DNA of 64,000 nt from NCBI RefSeq assembly GCF_013170805.1, contig NZ_CP051293.1:7260001-7324000 (forward strand). Direction: 5' to 3'. Numbering within the stretch: the first letter of the stretch is position 1; every line of letters begins with the position of its first letter. A model generated the notes under the pieces. The model did not search any database. It had not been told where the DNA came from and was given only the letters and a program-made list of their open reading frames with translations. Of the stretch, positions 15,290 to 25,299 are shown one piece after another. The position numbers and the translations under genes are program-made. Origin of the DNA: Mesorhizobium sp. NZP2077 (lineage in GTDB: Bacteria > Pseudomonadota > Alphaproteobacteria > Rhizobiales > Rhizobiaceae).

Positions 15290-16138
15290 GTGGCGTTCCA
15301 ATGGAGGTCCCTGGTGCTGGCGTCGCTGCTGATCGCGGCGCTGCCATTGGCTGGCGGGCGCGCGGCGGAACCGCAGGTGCCGGTGTTGTGGGACGCCAAG
15401 GAACGGTTGCCCAAACCCGACCTTTCCGAGCTGCCACGCCTGCGATTCCTGACGACCACGGATTTTCCGCCGTTCAATTTTCTCGATGGCGCCGGGAAAC
15501 TGTCCGGTTTCCACATCGACCTGGCACGCGCCATCTGCGCCGAACTCGGCATCGTCGACAAATGCCAGATCCAGGCATTGCCCTGGGGCGAACTCGATGG
15601 GGCACTCGAGAAAGGTGAAGGCGAAGCCATCATCGCCGGCATCGCCGCAACGCCGCAATCGCGCCAGACATACGCCTTTTCGCGCTCCTATCTGCAGTTT
15701 CCGGCGCGCTTCATCATGCCGAAGAGCAAAGCGTTTGCAGAACCGATTTTCGACAAGCTGCGCAGCAAGCGCGTCGGCGTGCTCGCGGGCTCGGCGCATG
15801 AGCGCATGCTGCGCGACTATTTCAACACGGTCCAGATCGTCTCCTTCGAAGGACCGGAAGCCCTCTACAGCGATCTCAAGGCGGGCAAGATCGACGCCGC
15901 CTTCGGTGACGGCATGCGCTTCGCCTTCTGGCTGGGCGGCTCCGATGCGGCCGGCTGCTGCCGTTTTGCCGGCGGTCCCTATCTGGCGCCCGAATATCTG
16001 GGCACGGGCATGGCCATCGCCACGAGGGCGGACAATCCGGCGCTGGCCGCCGCGATCGATTACGCGCTGCAGGAGATTTCGATGAAGGGCACCTTCACCG
16101 AATTCTACCTGCGCTATTTCCCGGTCAGCTTTTTCTAG
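15290..16138 (+). CDS. Family 3 extracellular solute-binding protein, orphan
   Basis: About 282 residues. An N-terminal signal peptide ends near AAGGRAA-type residues around position 25, then the SBP_bac_3 fold begins at LRFLTTTDFPPFNF. FHIDLARAICAELG follows, and the hinge region has a possible substrate loop IAGIAATPQSRQTYAFS. GTG at 15290 is chosen because GGAG lies seven bases upstream; an ATG at 15260 in frame is the alternative. No ABC permease or ATPase is adjacent. Similar stand-alone proteins are linked to amino acid uptake or to sensing; the ligand is unknown. It is divergent from luxR. The 260-base gap before it holds nothing else I can identify. Confidence 0.78.
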   Translation: MAFQWRSLVLASLLIAALPLAGGRAAEPQVPVLWDAKERLPKPDLSELPRLRFLTTTDFPPFNFLDGAGKLSGFHIDLARAICAELGIVDKCQIQALPWGELDGALEKGEGEAIIAGIAATPQSRQTYAFSRSYLQFPARFIMPKSKAFAEPIFDKLRSKRVGVLAGSAHERMLRDYFNTVQIVSFEGPEALYSDLKAGKIDAAFGDGMRFAFWLGGSDAAGCCRFAGGPYLAPEYLGTGMAIATRADNPALAAAIDYALQEISMKGTFTEFYLRYFPVSFF

Positions 16139-16159
16139 GGGCTGTCCTGGCCAAGATTT

Positions 16160-16573
16160 TCAGGTCAGCGTGCGCAGCCGCGCCTTGGCCGCGCGGCCGA
16201 TGGCTGCGACGGTCAGTGTGTCGAGATCGAGCTCACGGCGGATCAGCTGCAGCACCCGAACTTCTTCCAGGCGCATTTCAAGATCGACGGCGGCAACTTC
16301 GAAGGCGGCGGCATAGGCGGTGTCGCGCAGGCGCTCCGGCAGGGCTTCGGCAACTTGCGACAGGAGACCCTCCAGACCATCCTGTTCATGCAGCAACTTC
16401 TGACAAGCCTGGGCGACGGGAACCAGCCGGTCCTGCTTGAAATCCTCGAACACCGGCCATGAGCGGACGACGTCGCCGATTTTGGCCAGTTCGACATCGG
16501 TCATGGCGCGGTCGGAGGCCGAGGTGATGACCATCAGGTAGATCAGGGCTTCATGCGGGGTCGGCGACGGCAT
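16160..16573 (-). CDS. TerB-like tellurite-resistance-family protein
   Basis: 137 residues, all-helical, resembling the TerB domain (COG3793). LIYLMVITSASDRAMTDVELAKIGDVV near the N-terminus matches the TerB acidic helix pattern with conserved Asp and Glu residues, which bind metal in characterised TerB. No other ter genes are near, so a tellurite role should not be assumed. The ATG at 16573 has GGAG eight bases upstream. It converges with the solute-binding gene and is divergent from lysK. Confidence 0.75.
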   Translation of the reverse strand: MPSPTPHEALIYLMVITSASDRAMTDVELAKIGDVVRSWPVFEDFKQDRLVPVAQACQKLLHEQDGLEGLLSQVAEALPERLRDTAYAAAFEVAAVDLEMRLEEVRVLQLIRRELDLDTLTVAAIGRAAKARLRTLT

Positions 16574-16644
16574 TCTTTACTCCTTGACGGGCTTCGAAGG
16601 TAGGTAGGCGCCATCTGCGTCGCAAGGAAAAAGCGCCCCACTCG

Positions 16645-16673
16645 TTGACGCTCCGGCCATGCACGCCTAGAGG
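16645..16673 (+). promoter_or_regulatory. Candidate promoter of lysK
   Basis: TTGACG at 16645-16650 and TAGAGG at 16668-16673 are 17 bases apart, about 75 bases before the lysK ATG. The -10 is weak. A 12-base direct repeat GCGAATAAT(C/T)TGG lies downstream at about 16707-16735. Confidence 0.4.
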
Positions 16674-16745
16674 ACCGGTTGAAAATCGACACTGCGGCCA
16701 TACCAGCGAATAATCTGGCCGGCGAATAATTTGGAAAACAAGACC

Positions 16746-18392
16746 ATGGCGGGATCAAACATCATCGATCTCAACCCCGAACTGCTGGCGGCCGCGACCG
16801 AAAGCAAGGCGTGGCCGTTCGAAGAAGCCAAAAAGATCATCGAGCGCTACAAGGGCGCCGACTTTCCCGAAACCATCCTGTTCGAAACCGGCTATGGTCC
16901 GTCCGGCCTGCCGCATATCGGCACGTTCGGCGAAGTGGCGCGCACCTCGATGGTGCGCCATGCATTCCGCGTGCTGACGCAGGACAAGGTTGCCACCAAG
17001 CTGCTGTGCTTCTCCGACGACATGGACGGCATGCGCAAGATCCCCGACAGCGTGCCGGATCGCGCCGCGCTCGAGCCGCACCTGCACAAGCCGCTGTCTT
17101 CGGTTCCCAATCCGTTCGGCGGCGACTATGCGAGCTTCGCCGACCACAACAACGCGATGCTCTGCCGCTTCCTCGACACCTTCGGCTTCGACTACGAATT
17201 CGCCAGCGCGACGCATTACTATAAGTCCGGCCGTTTCGACGCGATGCTGCTGCACGCCGCCGAACGCTATGACAAGATCATGGCGGTGATGCTGCCGACG
17301 CTCGGGCCGGAGCGGCAGGCAACCTACAGCCCGTTCCTGCCGATTTCGCCGAAGAGCGGCCGGGTACTTTACGTGCCGATGAAGCATGTCGACGCCAAGG
17401 CCGGTACCATCACCTTCGACGACGAAGGCACCGAAACCACGCTTTCGATCACCGGCGGCCGGGTGAAGCTGCAGTGGAAGCCGGATTTCGGCATGCGCTG
17501 GGCGGCCCTTGGCGTCGATTTCGAGATGTTCGGCAAGGATCACCAGACCAATGCGGTGGTCTATGACCGCATCTGCAACATTCTGGGCGGGCGGGCGCCG
17601 GAGCATTTCGTCTACGAGCTGTTCCTGGACGAAAACGGCCAGAAGATCTCGAAATCGAAGGGCAATGGCCTGACCATCGACGAGTGGCTGACCTATGCGC
17701 CGACCGAAAGCCTCGGGCTCTACATGTACCAGCGGCCGCGGCAGGCCAAGAAGCTCTATTTCGACGTCATTCCGAGGGCCGTGGACGAGTATTACACCTT
17801 CCTCGCCGCCTATCCCCGGCAGGACTGGAAGGAGAGGCTGGGCAACCCGGTCTGGCATATGCATGACGGCAACCCGCCCGCCATCGACATGCCGGTGCCG
17901 TTCTCGCTGCTGCTCAATCTGGTCAGCGCCTCCAACGCGCAGAACAAGGACGTGCTGTGGGGCTTCATCTCGCGCCACACCAAGGATGTGACGCCAAAGA
18001 CCCATCCAGAGCTCGACCAGCTGGTCGGCCATGCGATCCGCTATTTCGACGATTTCGTGCGGCCGACGAAAACCTTCCGCCCGGCCGACGCGGTCGAGCG
18101 CGAGGCGCTCGAGTCCCTCGACAGGGCGCTTGGCGAATTGCCGGCGGACGCCGGCGGCGAAGCGATCCAGAACGCTTCGCTCAACGTGGCACGCAAGATC
18201 GAACGCTATCAGGACCATTCCAAGCAGAGCCCGGAAGGCGGTCCCGGCGTTTCGGGCGCCTTCTTCCAGATGATCTACCAGGTGCTCATCGGCCAGGAGC
18301 GCGGCCCGCGCTTCGGCTCGTTCGCCGCGCTCTACGGCGTCGCCGAGACCCGCGCGCTCATTCAGCAGGCGCTGGCTGGTCAGCTGGTTTGA
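16746..18392 (+). CDS. lysK: Lysyl-tRNA synthetase, class I
   Basis: Charges tRNA-Lys with lysine. 548 residues, the archaeal-type class I enzyme used by many alphaproteobacteria in place of class II LysS. The class I signature [12 protein letters not shown] lies near residues 50-61 and KISKSKGNG at about 300-308, corresponding to KMSKS. ATG at 16746 gives the usual N-terminus; a few upstream codons are open but lack a better ribosome site. Its end overlaps the convergent nuclease-like gene by 35 bases. The opposite strand has a long open frame that is a composition artefact. Confidence 0.95.
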   Translation: MAGSNIIDLNPELLAAATESKAWPFEEAKKIIERYKGADFPETILFETGYGPSGLPHIGTFGEVARTSMVRHAFRVLTQDKVATKLLCFSDDMDGMRKIPDSVPDRAALEPHLHKPLSSVPNPFGGDYASFADHNNAMLCRFLDTFGFDYEFASATHYYKSGRFDAMLLHAAERYDKIMAVMLPTLGPERQATYSPFLPISPKSGRVLYVPMKHVDAKAGTITFDDEGTETTLSITGGRVKLQWKPDFGMRWAALGVDFEMFGKDHQTNAVVYDRICNILGGRAPEHFVYELFLDENGQKISKSKGNGLTIDEWLTYAPTESLGLYMYQRPRQAKKLYFDVIPRAVDEYYTFLAAYPRQDWKERLGNPVWHMHDGNPPAIDMPVPFSLLLNLVSASNAQNKDVLWGFISRHTKDVTPKTHPELDQLVGHAIRYFDDFVRPTKTFRPADAVEREALESLDRALGELPADAGGEAIQNASLNVARKIERYQDHSKQSPEGGPGVSGAFFQMIYQVLIGQERGPRFGSFAALYGVAETRALIQQALAGQLV

Positions 18393-19215
18393 GGGCGCCG
18401 TCGACCTCCTCCAGGATCGAGCCCGGCGCCTGAGGCGCCGAGGCGGGCGCGGCCGGCACCGCCGAGATGCCGGCAAGGTTGGGCGCCGATCCGAAAATGC
18501 CCTTCTTCGCGCTTTGCGCCTTTTCGCCAGCCTCGACATAGGGCCCGCCTTTGGCGGCACGCGCCCAGCCGTTGTCGACCAGCCATTGACCGACATCCTG
18601 CTTGCCGATCCGGCACTCCGCCGCGATCCGGTCGCGACCGCTTTCGGGCGGCACCGTGCAGACCACGGCGCGGCCGCGCAGGAAGGCACGGAACGCCGTG
18701 CGCGCACGGATGCCGCACGGCCAGGATTTGCCGTCGGTGGTGCAGGTCTCGTCCTGGCTGACGACATCGACGCCGGAAACCGCGACCGAATAGCCTTTCG
18801 CTTCGATCAGGCCGGCGGCCGTTGCGACCGGCTGGAACAGCTTCGTGCCGTTCCAGTCGTCGGGCATCTTCGGCTTGGGCGGCGTAGCGAGCGCCAGCTT
18901 GCTCAATGGCTGACGCGGCTCGACCCGCTCGAGTTCGCCTGCGGGCAGTTCCGGCGGCGCAACGACATCCGGGTCGATCGCCCGCGAATGCACCGTCGGC
19001 TTTGGCTGCGCAGCGGCCGGCGCAGGAATGGCTGACGTGGCCGGCTCGTCGGGCCCGGCATCGGCGCTTGCCTGTGAGATCGTGTCCGCGCCGGGATCGA
19101 TTTGATCCACCGCAACAGTGCTTTCGCTCTCTTTCAGCGTGCGGCCGCCGGCGACGACCAAGGCGGCCATCACCGGGACCATCACAACCGCCAGGGCAAG
19201 ATGAGGAAACCGCAC
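18358..19215 (-). CDS. Thermonuclease-like (SNase fold) membrane-anchored protein
   Basis: 285 residues. The N-terminal segment [20 protein letters not shown] is a membrane anchor or uncleaved signal. A long Pro/Ala-rich linker follows to about residue 115. The C-terminal domain resembles staphylococcal nuclease-like proteins of alphaproteobacteria, with [18 protein letters not shown], and GRDRIAAEC. The usual catalytic stretch around GIDAPE is replaced by [11 protein letters not shown], so activity may be lost or changed. The start is GTG. It is directly downstream (9 bases) of the S24 regulator, in one unit. Function is not known. Confidence 0.72.
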   Translation of the reverse strand: MRFPHLALAVVMVPVMAALVVAGGRTLKESESTVAVDQIDPGADTISQASADAGPDEPATSAIPAPAAAQPKPTVHSRAIDPDVVAPPELPAGELERVEPRQPLSKLALATPPKPKMPDDWNGTKLFQPVATAAGLIEAKGYSVAVSGVDVVSQDETCTTDGKSWPCGIRARTAFRAFLRGRAVVCTVPPESGRDRIAAECRIGKQDVGQWLVDNGWARAAKGGPYVEAGEKAQSAKKGIFGSAPNLAGISAVPAAPASAPQAPGSILEEVDGALKPADQPAPAE

Positions 19216-19224
19216 CAGCCGGAC

Positions 19225-19863
19225 CTACTGGCTTGCCCAGACAATCCGCGCCACCCATTCGACGTCGCGCATGGCAATGTCGCGGTCGGGATGATCGGGA
19301 TTGAGCGAGACCAGCGCGATCGACTTGACGGTCTGGCGCTCGAGCACCTTGGCCATCACCTCGCCTGATGTGGTCTTGACGACGACGCGATCGCCCTTGC
19401 GGGTGACCGCGCCGGGCTCGACGATGAGGACGTCGCCATTGCGGTAGAGCGGCAGCATGGAATCGCCTTGTACCTGCAACGCATAGGAACTCTCGGTCGA
19501 TTGCGCCGGCAGTTCGACCAGATCCCAGCCCTGCCCCGCCGGAAAGCCGGCATCGTCGAAGAAGCCGCCAGCGCCGGCCTGGGCAAAACCGAGCAAGGGC
19601 ACGGCTCGTCTGTGGGCGGGTGCGGCGCCCATGCGGCCTTCGATCAGCCCGGTGAATTCGTCGAGTGACGCGCCTGTCGCCTCGATGATCTTGGCGAGTG
19701 ATTCGGTTGAAGGCCAGCGCGGCCGACCGTCCGAGGACAGACGTTTCGACTTGTTGAAGGCGGTCGAATCGAGCCCCGCGCGCCTTGCCAGACCTGACGC
19801 CGAAAGCGAATAACGCTCGGCAAGAGCATCGATGGCGGCCCAGACGCGGTCGTGCGAGAGCAT
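19225..19863 (-). CDS. S24 family LexA-like transcriptional repressor
   Basis: 212 residues. The N-terminal helix-turn-helix begins with RVWAAIDALAERYSLSASGLARRAGLDSTAFNKSKR; the C-terminal half is an S24 peptidase domain. The cleavage site AQAG is near residue 94, the catalytic Ser in GDSMLP near 135, and the Lys in VVKTTSG near 164. It resembles phage-type repressors that self-cleave in the SOS response, but no phage genes surround it, and it sits with the nuclease-like gene. It may be a stable chromosomal stress regulator. Confident in fold. Confidence 0.85.
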   Translation of the reverse strand: MLSHDRVWAAIDALAERYSLSASGLARRAGLDSTAFNKSKRLSSDGRPRWPSTESLAKIIEATGASLDEFTGLIEGRMGAAPAHRRAVPLLGFAQAGAGGFFDDAGFPAGQGWDLVELPAQSTESSYALQVQGDSMLPLYRNGDVLIVEPGAVTRKGDRVVVKTTSGEVMAKVLERQTVKSIALVSLNPDHPDRDIAMRDVEWVARIVWASQ

Positions 19864-19987
19864 GTGCGGCTCTCCTTCGAGACAGGAAAAAATGCCTTTT
19901 CCTTCTAGTCCGCGAATGTCGATTTGTCCACCGGCCGCTCTCCCCCCGGGCGCAGTTTCTGCGGTTGCGCAAATCCGATTCCAGGGA

Positions 19988-20533
19988 TCAATCGGCCGCC
20001 TTGGCGAGGCTACGCAAACCCTGGTGCGACGTCATGAAAAGCCGTTCCGCCGGCGTCGGCGGTCTCGGGCTTACTGAGCGGCCAAGTGCCGCGACAACCT
20101 CATCGATATCGAGAAAGCGCCGCGCCTTGCGGTCGTAGACGCCGGCCGTCGTCAGGATCAAGGCGGCCGTCTCGCCATTGTCGAGGACGAAGCGGTGCTT
20201 GCCGATGACCTGGCTGCCTTCCCAGGTTTCGATCGAGGACACCACTTCGAAGCGGCGCCACAGCCTGATCTCGCGCGCATAGACCGCCTGCAGCCCGCCC
20301 ATCATCGGCGCCCAGCCGTTCTTCCGCGCCAGCGTGATCAGCCCGGCGCGGACGAACAGGTCAATGCGGCCGAGGTCGGCCAGCATCATGTAGCGCGCAT
20401 TGTTGAGATGGATGTTGAAATCGATGTCGGTCGGCAGGCAGCGAAAGGCCAGCCGGCTTTCACCGCCCATCATATAGGGGCCACGGCTGCGCGCCGTGGC
20501 CAGCATGCGCGCCATGCGCGCCCAAACGTACAT
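19988..20533 (-). CDS. Hot-dog-fold acyl-CoA thioesterase-like protein
   Basis: 181 residues of the 4HBT-like type: the DIDFNIHLNNARYM stretch at about residues 36-49 is the hot-dog signature with the catalytic Asp/Asn. It starts nine bases after the stop of the hydratase/dehydrogenase gene on the same strand, so it is the last gene of the beta-oxidation operon. It probably releases free acids or clears stalled acyl-CoA. Its substrate is unknown. Confidence 0.78.
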   Translation of the reverse strand: MYVWARMARMLATARSRGPYMMGGESRLAFRCLPTDIDFNIHLNNARYMMLADLGRIDLFVRAGLITLARKNGWAPMMGGLQAVYAREIRLWRRFEVVSSIETWEGSQVIGKHRFVLDNGETAALILTTAGVYDRKARRFLDIDEVVAALGRSVSPRPPTPAERLFMTSHQGLRSLAKAAD

Positions 20534-20542
20534 ATCCTTGCG

Positions 20543-22762
20543 TCAGGCGGCCTGTTTCACGTCGCCCTTGGCGTAGGGGTCGAAGCGCTGGTAGAAGGTT
20601 TCGCCCTTCTCGGCCATGTCGATGAGCAGCTTCGGCGCCTTGAATTCGGCGCCATACTTCTTCTGTAGATCCTTGGCGATCTTGACAAAGCGCTTGGCGC
20701 CGATGCCGTCGATATAAGAAAGCGCACCGCCGGTGTAGGGCGCGAAGCCGAAAGCCAGGATCGAGCCGACATCGGCCTCGCGCGGATCGGTGACGATGCC
20801 TTCCTCCATCACCCGTGCCGCTTCCAGCGCGATGGTGACGAGCAGCCGCTGCTGCAGCTCCTCATAGTCGACCTTGTCGGCCGCGAGCTGCGGATAGAGG
20901 TCCTTCAACCCAGGCCACAGCTTCTTCTTGGCGGGCTTGGCCGGATAGTCGTAGAAGCCCTTGCCGTTCTTGCGGCCGAAGCGGCCGTGGTCGTCGACCA
21001 TGGTGTTGATCAGCGCCATCTGCTTGGGGTCGACGGCCTTGTCGCCGAGATCCCTGATGGTCTGCTTCATGATCTTCTGGGCCAGGTCGATGGCCGTCTC
21101 GTCGGTCAGCGCCAGCGGGCCAACCGGCATGCCGGCGGCCTTGGCCGCATTCTCGATCATCGGCGCGGGCACGCCTTCGATCAGCATCTTGTAGGCTTCC
21201 GACATGTAGCGCAGCACGCAGCGGTTGACGTAGAAGCCGCGCGTGTCGTTGACGACGATCGGCGTCTTCTTGATGGCGCGGACGAAATCGATCGCCGTCG
21301 CCAGCGCCTTGTCGCCGGTCTTCTTGCCCAGAATGATCTCGACCAGCATCATCTTGTCGACCGGCGAGAAGAAATGGATGCCGATGAAGTTCTTCGGCCG
21401 CGTCGAATTCTTGGCAAGACCGGAGATCGGGATGGTTGAGGTGTTCGACGCGAAGATCGCCGACGACTTCAGCACCGCTTCCGCCTGCTCGGTGGCGGCC
21501 TTCTTGACGGCCGAATCCTCGAACACCGCTTCTACCACGAGGTCGCAGCCGGCAAGATCGGCATAGTCTGCAGTCGGCGTGATCAGCGACAGGAGCTTGT
21601 CCCGCTCCTCGGGCTTGGCGCGGCCCTTCTTGACCTGATCCGAGACCAGGCTGTCGGAATGCGCCTTGCCCTTGGTGGCGGACTCGATATCGCGGTCAAG
21701 CAACATCACCGGAATGCCGGCCTTGGCGGTGACATAAGCGATGCCGGCGCCCATGAAGCCGGCGCCAAGAATGCCAATCTTCTTGAACTTGGTTTCCGGC
21801 ACGCCGGCCGGGCGGCGGGCGCCCTTGTTCAGTTCCTGCAGCGACACGAACAGCGAGCGGATCATCGCCGCCGCTTCCTTGGTCTGCATGATCTCGGTGA
21901 AATAACGCTGCTCGATCCTCAGGCCGGTATCGAACGGCACCAGCAGGCCTTCATAGACGCATTTCAGGATCGCAGCGGCGGCCGGATAGTTGCCATAGGT
22001 CTCGCGGCGCAGGATGGCGATTGCCGGCGGCCACAGATTGAAGCCGGCAGGCGTATAGATCTGGCCACCAGGCAGCTTGAAGCCCTTCTCGTCCCAGGGC
22101 TGGACGGCTTTCAGGCCATTTTTGATCATCGCCTTTGCAGTCTCGACCAGCTTGGCCGGCTCGGCGATCTCGTGGATCAGCCCCATGGCCTTCGCCTTCT
22201 GCGGCGAGAGATTCTGGCCCGAGGTCAGCATTTGCAGCGCCTGCTGCTGGTCGGTTAGCCGCGGCACACGCTGGGTGCCGCCGGCGCCGGGGAAGATGCC
22301 GACCTTGACTTCCGGCAAGGCCATCTTGACCTTGTCGGAGTCAGCGGCGACACGGCCATGGCAGGCCAGCGACAATTCGAAGGCGCCGCCCATGCAGGTG
22401 CCGTTGATCGCCGACACCCAAGGCTTGCCCGATGTTTCGAGCTTGCGCCACAGGCCGCCCATGCGGCCGGCATTGTCGAACAAAAGCTTTGCCGCCTTCT
22501 CCGGGTCCTTGCCTTTCTCCTTGGCAAAGACCGTCAGCATCTTCTGCAGCATGGTGAGATCGGCGCCACCGGAGAAGCTGTCCTTGCCCGAGGTGATCAC
22601 CGCACCCTTGATGCTGGCGTCGGCCACCACCTGGTCGATGATCTTGTCGAGTTCGTTCATCACCTCCTCGGTGAAGACGTTCATAGAGCGGTCGGGCATG
22701 TTCCAGGTGACCAGCGCAATGCCGTCGGCGTCGGTGTCGAGGGTGAAATTGGTGTAGGTCAT
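20543..22762 (-). CDS. Fatty-oxidation bifunctional enoyl-CoA hydratase / 3-hydroxyacyl-CoA dehydrogenase
   Basis: 739 residues. The N-terminal crotonase domain (about 1-200) has [12 protein letters not shown] and the second oxyanion helix with [14 protein letters not shown]. The NAD-binding dehydrogenase starts near residue 328 ([12 protein letters not shown]) and runs to the catalytic His in GIHFFSPV, followed by the C-terminal dehydrogenase repeats. It carries steps two and three of beta-oxidation. It resembles FadB/FadJ but the symbol is not certain because Rhizobiales have several paralogues. The start is 14 bases after the thiolase stop, with a GGGGAG ribosome site, so the two form an operon and probably a complex. 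Confidence 0.92.
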   Translation of the reverse strand: MTYTNFTLDTDADGIALVTWNMPDRSMNVFTEEVMNELDKIIDQVVADASIKGAVITSGKDSFSGGADLTMLQKMLTVFAKEKGKDPEKAAKLLFDNAGRMGGLWRKLETSGKPWVSAINGTCMGGAFELSLACHGRVAADSDKVKMALPEVKVGIFPGAGGTQRVPRLTDQQQALQMLTSGQNLSPQKAKAMGLIHEIAEPAKLVETAKAMIKNGLKAVQPWDEKGFKLPGGQIYTPAGFNLWPPAIAILRRETYGNYPAAAAILKCVYEGLLVPFDTGLRIEQRYFTEIMQTKEAAAMIRSLFVSLQELNKGARRPAGVPETKFKKIGILGAGFMGAGIAYVTAKAGIPVMLLDRDIESATKGKAHSDSLVSDQVKKGRAKPEERDKLLSLITPTADYADLAGCDLVVEAVFEDSAVKKAATEQAEAVLKSSAIFASNTSTIPISGLAKNSTRPKNFIGIHFFSPVDKMMLVEIILGKKTGDKALATAIDFVRAIKKTPIVVNDTRGFYVNRCVLRYMSEAYKMLIEGVPAPMIENAAKAAGMPVGPLALTDETAIDLAQKIMKQTIRDLGDKAVDPKQMALINTMVDDHGRFGRKNGKGFYDYPAKPAKKKLWPGLKDLYPQLAADKVDYEELQQRLLVTIALEAARVMEEGIVTDPREADVGSILAFGFAPYTGGALSYIDGIGAKRFVKIAKDLQKKYGAEFKAPKLLIDMAEKGETFYQRFDPYAKGDVKQAA

Positions 22763-22776
22763 CGGTCTTCTCCCCG

Positions 22777-23985
22777 TCAGACGCGTTCGATGATGGTGGC
22801 AGTGCCCATGCCGGCGCCGATGCAGAGCGTGACCAGCGCGGTGTTGAGGTCGCGGCGTTCGAGTTCGTCCAGCACCGTGCCGAAGATCATCGCGCCGGTG
22901 GCGCCGAGCGGATGGCCCATGGCGATGGCGCCGCCATTGACGTTGATCTTGTCGTGATCGATGTCGAAGGCCTGCATGTAGCGCAGCACTACCGAGGCGA
23001 AGGCTTCGTTGAGCTCGAACAGGTCGATGTCCGACAGCTTCATCTTGGCGCGCTTCAACAGCTTCTCTGTCACATCGACCGGGCCGGTCAGCATCAGCAC
23101 CGGCTCGGAGCCGATGTTGGCAAAGGTGCGGATGCGCGCGCGGGGTTTGATGCCCATGGCTTTCCCAGCCTTCTTCGAGCCGAGCAGCACGGCCGCCGCG
23201 CCATCGACGATGCCCGACGAGTTGCCGGCGTGGTGGACGTGGTTGACCTCTTCGACCTCGGGGTGCTTCTGCACCGCGACGGCATCGAAGCCGCCCATTT
23301 CGCCGGGCATGATGAAGGACGGGTTGAGCGAGGCGAGTGACTGCATGTCGGTCGACGGGCGCATGTGCTCGTCATGGTCAAGGATGGTCAGGCCGTTCTG
23401 ATCCTTGATCGGAATGACGGAGTTCTTGAAGCGACCGTCGGCCCAGGACTTTGCCGCCCGCTTCTGGCTCTCGACGGCATAGGCGTCGACGTCGTCACGC
23501 GAGAAACCGTATTTGGTGGCGATCAGGTCGGCCGAGATGCCTTGCGGCACGAACCAGCCGGGCAGGCCGACCGAAGGGTCCATGAACCAGGCGCCGCCCG
23601 AGGCGCCCATGCCGACGCGCGACATGGATTCGACGCCACCGGCGATGACGATCTCATCGGCGCCCTGCGCGATCTTGGCGGCGCCGAGATTGATGGCGTC
23701 GAGACCCGAAGCGCAGAAGCGCGAAATCTGCATGCCAGGCGCCTTGGTGTCGTAGCCGGCCTCGAAGGCGGCGGCGCGCGGGATGACCGAGCCCGCCTCG
23801 CCGACCGGATCGACGCAGCCGAAGATGATGTCATCGACAGTGCCGGTATCCAGGCCATTGCGGTCGCGCAGCGCCTCGAGCGTCTTGGCGGCAAGCCGTA
23901 CCGCCGGCACTTCGTGCAGCGATCCGTCCTTCTTGCCCTTGCCGCGCGGTGTGCGCACGGCGTCGTAGACATAAGCGTCAGCCAT
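22777..23985 (-). CDS. fadA: Acetyl-CoA C-acyltransferase (3-ketoacyl-CoA thiolase)
   Basis: 402 residues of thiolase class I. The acyl-accepting cysteine is in RFCASGLDA near residue 92; the GHPLGATGA motif carries the catalytic His; the second Cys is in [10 protein letters not shown] near the C-terminus. It cleaves 3-ketoacyl-CoA to acetyl-CoA. It is placed between an acyl-CoA dehydrogenase and the bifunctional enzyme in one operon. Rhizobia also have related thiolases for other pathways, so the exact chain-length range is not settled. All active-site residues are intact. Confidence 0.92.
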   Translation of the reverse strand: MADAYVYDAVRTPRGKGKKDGSLHEVPAVRLAAKTLEALRDRNGLDTGTVDDIIFGCVDPVGEAGSVIPRAAAFEAGYDTKAPGMQISRFCASGLDAINLGAAKIAQGADEIVIAGGVESMSRVGMGASGGAWFMDPSVGLPGWFVPQGISADLIATKYGFSRDDVDAYAVESQKRAAKSWADGRFKNSVIPIKDQNGLTILDHDEHMRPSTDMQSLASLNPSFIMPGEMGGFDAVAVQKHPEVEEVNHVHHAGNSSGIVDGAAAVLLGSKKAGKAMGIKPRARIRTFANIGSEPVLMLTGPVDVTEKLLKRAKMKLSDIDLFELNEAFASVVLRYMQAFDIDHDKINVNGGAIAMGHPLGATGAMIFGTVLDELERRDLNTALVTLCIGAGMGTATIIERV

Positions 23986-24017
23986 TTCCTTGCTCCTTGG
24001 GTTGCCTGATGTCGCTC

Positions 24018-25244
24018 TCAGAGAGAGCGGCCGATCAGCAATTTCATGATCTCGTTGGTGCCGCCGTAGATGCGCTGGACGCGAGCGTCGCGGAACATGC
24101 GGGCGATCGGATATTCATTCATGTAGCCATAGCCGCCATGCAATTGAAGGCATTCATCGACGACTTTGCCCTGCAGGTCGCTGAGCCAGTATTTGGCCAT
24201 CGACGCCGTCACCGGATCGAGGCCACCATTTATGTGGCGGGTGACGCAGTCATTGTAGAAGACACGGCCAATCGTCGCCTCGGTCTTCAGCTCGGCGAGC
24301 TTGAACTGGGTGTTCTGGAAATCGATGATCGCCTTGCCGAAAGCCTTGCGCTCCTTGACGTAGTCGAGGGTCAGCGCCAGCGCCCGCTCGATCATGGCGA
24401 TCGCCCCGGTGCCGATCTGCAGCCGCTCCTGCGGCAATTGCTGCATCAGTTGGATAAAGCCCTGCCCTTCCTCGTGGCCGAGCAAATTGGAGGTTGGCAC
24501 GCGCACGTCGTTGAAGAACAGTTCCGAGGTGTCGTTGGCCTTCAAGCCGATCTTGTCGAGGTTACGGCCGCGCTCAAAACCTTCGACCTCGTCGGTCTCG
24601 ACGACGATCAGCGAGGTGCCCTTGGCGCCCTTTTCCGGATCGGTCTTGGTGACGACGATGATGAGATTGGCGAGCTGGCCATTGGTGATGAAGGTCTTGG
24701 AGCCGTTGATCTTGTACTGGTTGCCGTCCTTCTGCGCCCGCGTCTTGACACCCTGCAGGTCGGAGCCGGCGCCCGGCTCGGTCATGGCGATGGCGCCGAT
24801 CAGCTCGCCGGTGGCGAGTTTCGGCAGCCACTTCTTCTTCTGCTCCTCGGAGCCGTAATGGAGGACGTAAGGTGCGACGATCGAATTATGCAGTCCGATG
24901 CCAAAACCGTCGACACCAACATGGCCGATGGCTTCGATGATGGCGCTCTCATGCGCGAAGGTGCCGCCGGAGCCGCCATATTCCTCCGGCATAGAAGCGC
25001 AAAGCAGGCCGGCCGCGCCTGCCTTCAGCCAGCTCTCGCGGTCGACCATTTCGTTCTTCTCGAACTCATCGTAGCGCGGCGCGATCTCCTCCGACATGAA
25101 CCGGGTTGCCATGTCGTAGAGCATGCCGACCTCATCCGCCGCCCAGGCGGGCTTCGGGAGGTTCAGGATTTCGGCTGGGTTGGTCATGCTGTTATGATAC
25201 TCCTCCCAGAGCACATCGTCAGAGTTGAGGTCGGCGTACTTCAC
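24018..25244 (-). CDS. Acyl-CoA dehydrogenase (long-chain / isovaleryl-like subgroup)
   Basis: 408 residues, FAD enzyme with the N-terminal helix, beta domain (SDLQGVKTRAQKDG) and C-terminal helix bundle. The usual Glu of the YEGT motif is replaced: RIYGGTNEIMK. In long-chain and isovaleryl-CoA dehydrogenases the base is on another helix, so this substitution is family-typical and not a loss. It is second in the operon, following a 596-residue paralogue after a 55-base gap that contains a C-rich hairpin (about 25269-25290). It introduces the first double bond of beta-oxidation; electron acceptor would be ETF. Confidence 0.9.
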   Translation of the reverse strand: MKYADLNSDDVLWEEYHNSMTNPAEILNLPKPAWAADEVGMLYDMATRFMSEEIAPRYDEFEKNEMVDRESWLKAGAAGLLCASMPEEYGGSGGTFAHESAIIEAIGHVGVDGFGIGLHNSIVAPYVLHYGSEEQKKKWLPKLATGELIGAIAMTEPGAGSDLQGVKTRAQKDGNQYKINGSKTFITNGQLANLIIVVTKTDPEKGAKGTSLIVVETDEVEGFERGRNLDKIGLKANDTSELFFNDVRVPTSNLLGHEEGQGFIQLMQQLPQERLQIGTGAIAMIERALALTLDYVKERKAFGKAIIDFQNTQFKLAELKTEATIGRVFYNDCVTRHINGGLDPVTASMAKYWLSDLQGKVVDECLQLHGGYGYMNEYPIARMFRDARVQRIYGGTNEIMKLLIGRSL

Positions 25245-25299
25245 GCAGGACCACCGGCCCTTCGGGCCATCCTCCCCTCAAGGGGGAGGGCAACCATCT

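Noticed and set aside
16160..16573. Tellurite resistance operon
   Set aside because: Only one TerB-like gene is present, without terACDEZ neighbours.
16755..18767. Long open frame (about 670 codons) antisense to lysK
   Set aside because: High GC third positions on the real gene open the opposite frame; translation is low-complexity Arg/Gly/Ala/His and lacks domain signals.
19225..19863. Prophage repressor marking an integrated phage
   Set aside because: No integrase, structural genes or att repeats are seen around it; neighbours are core genes.
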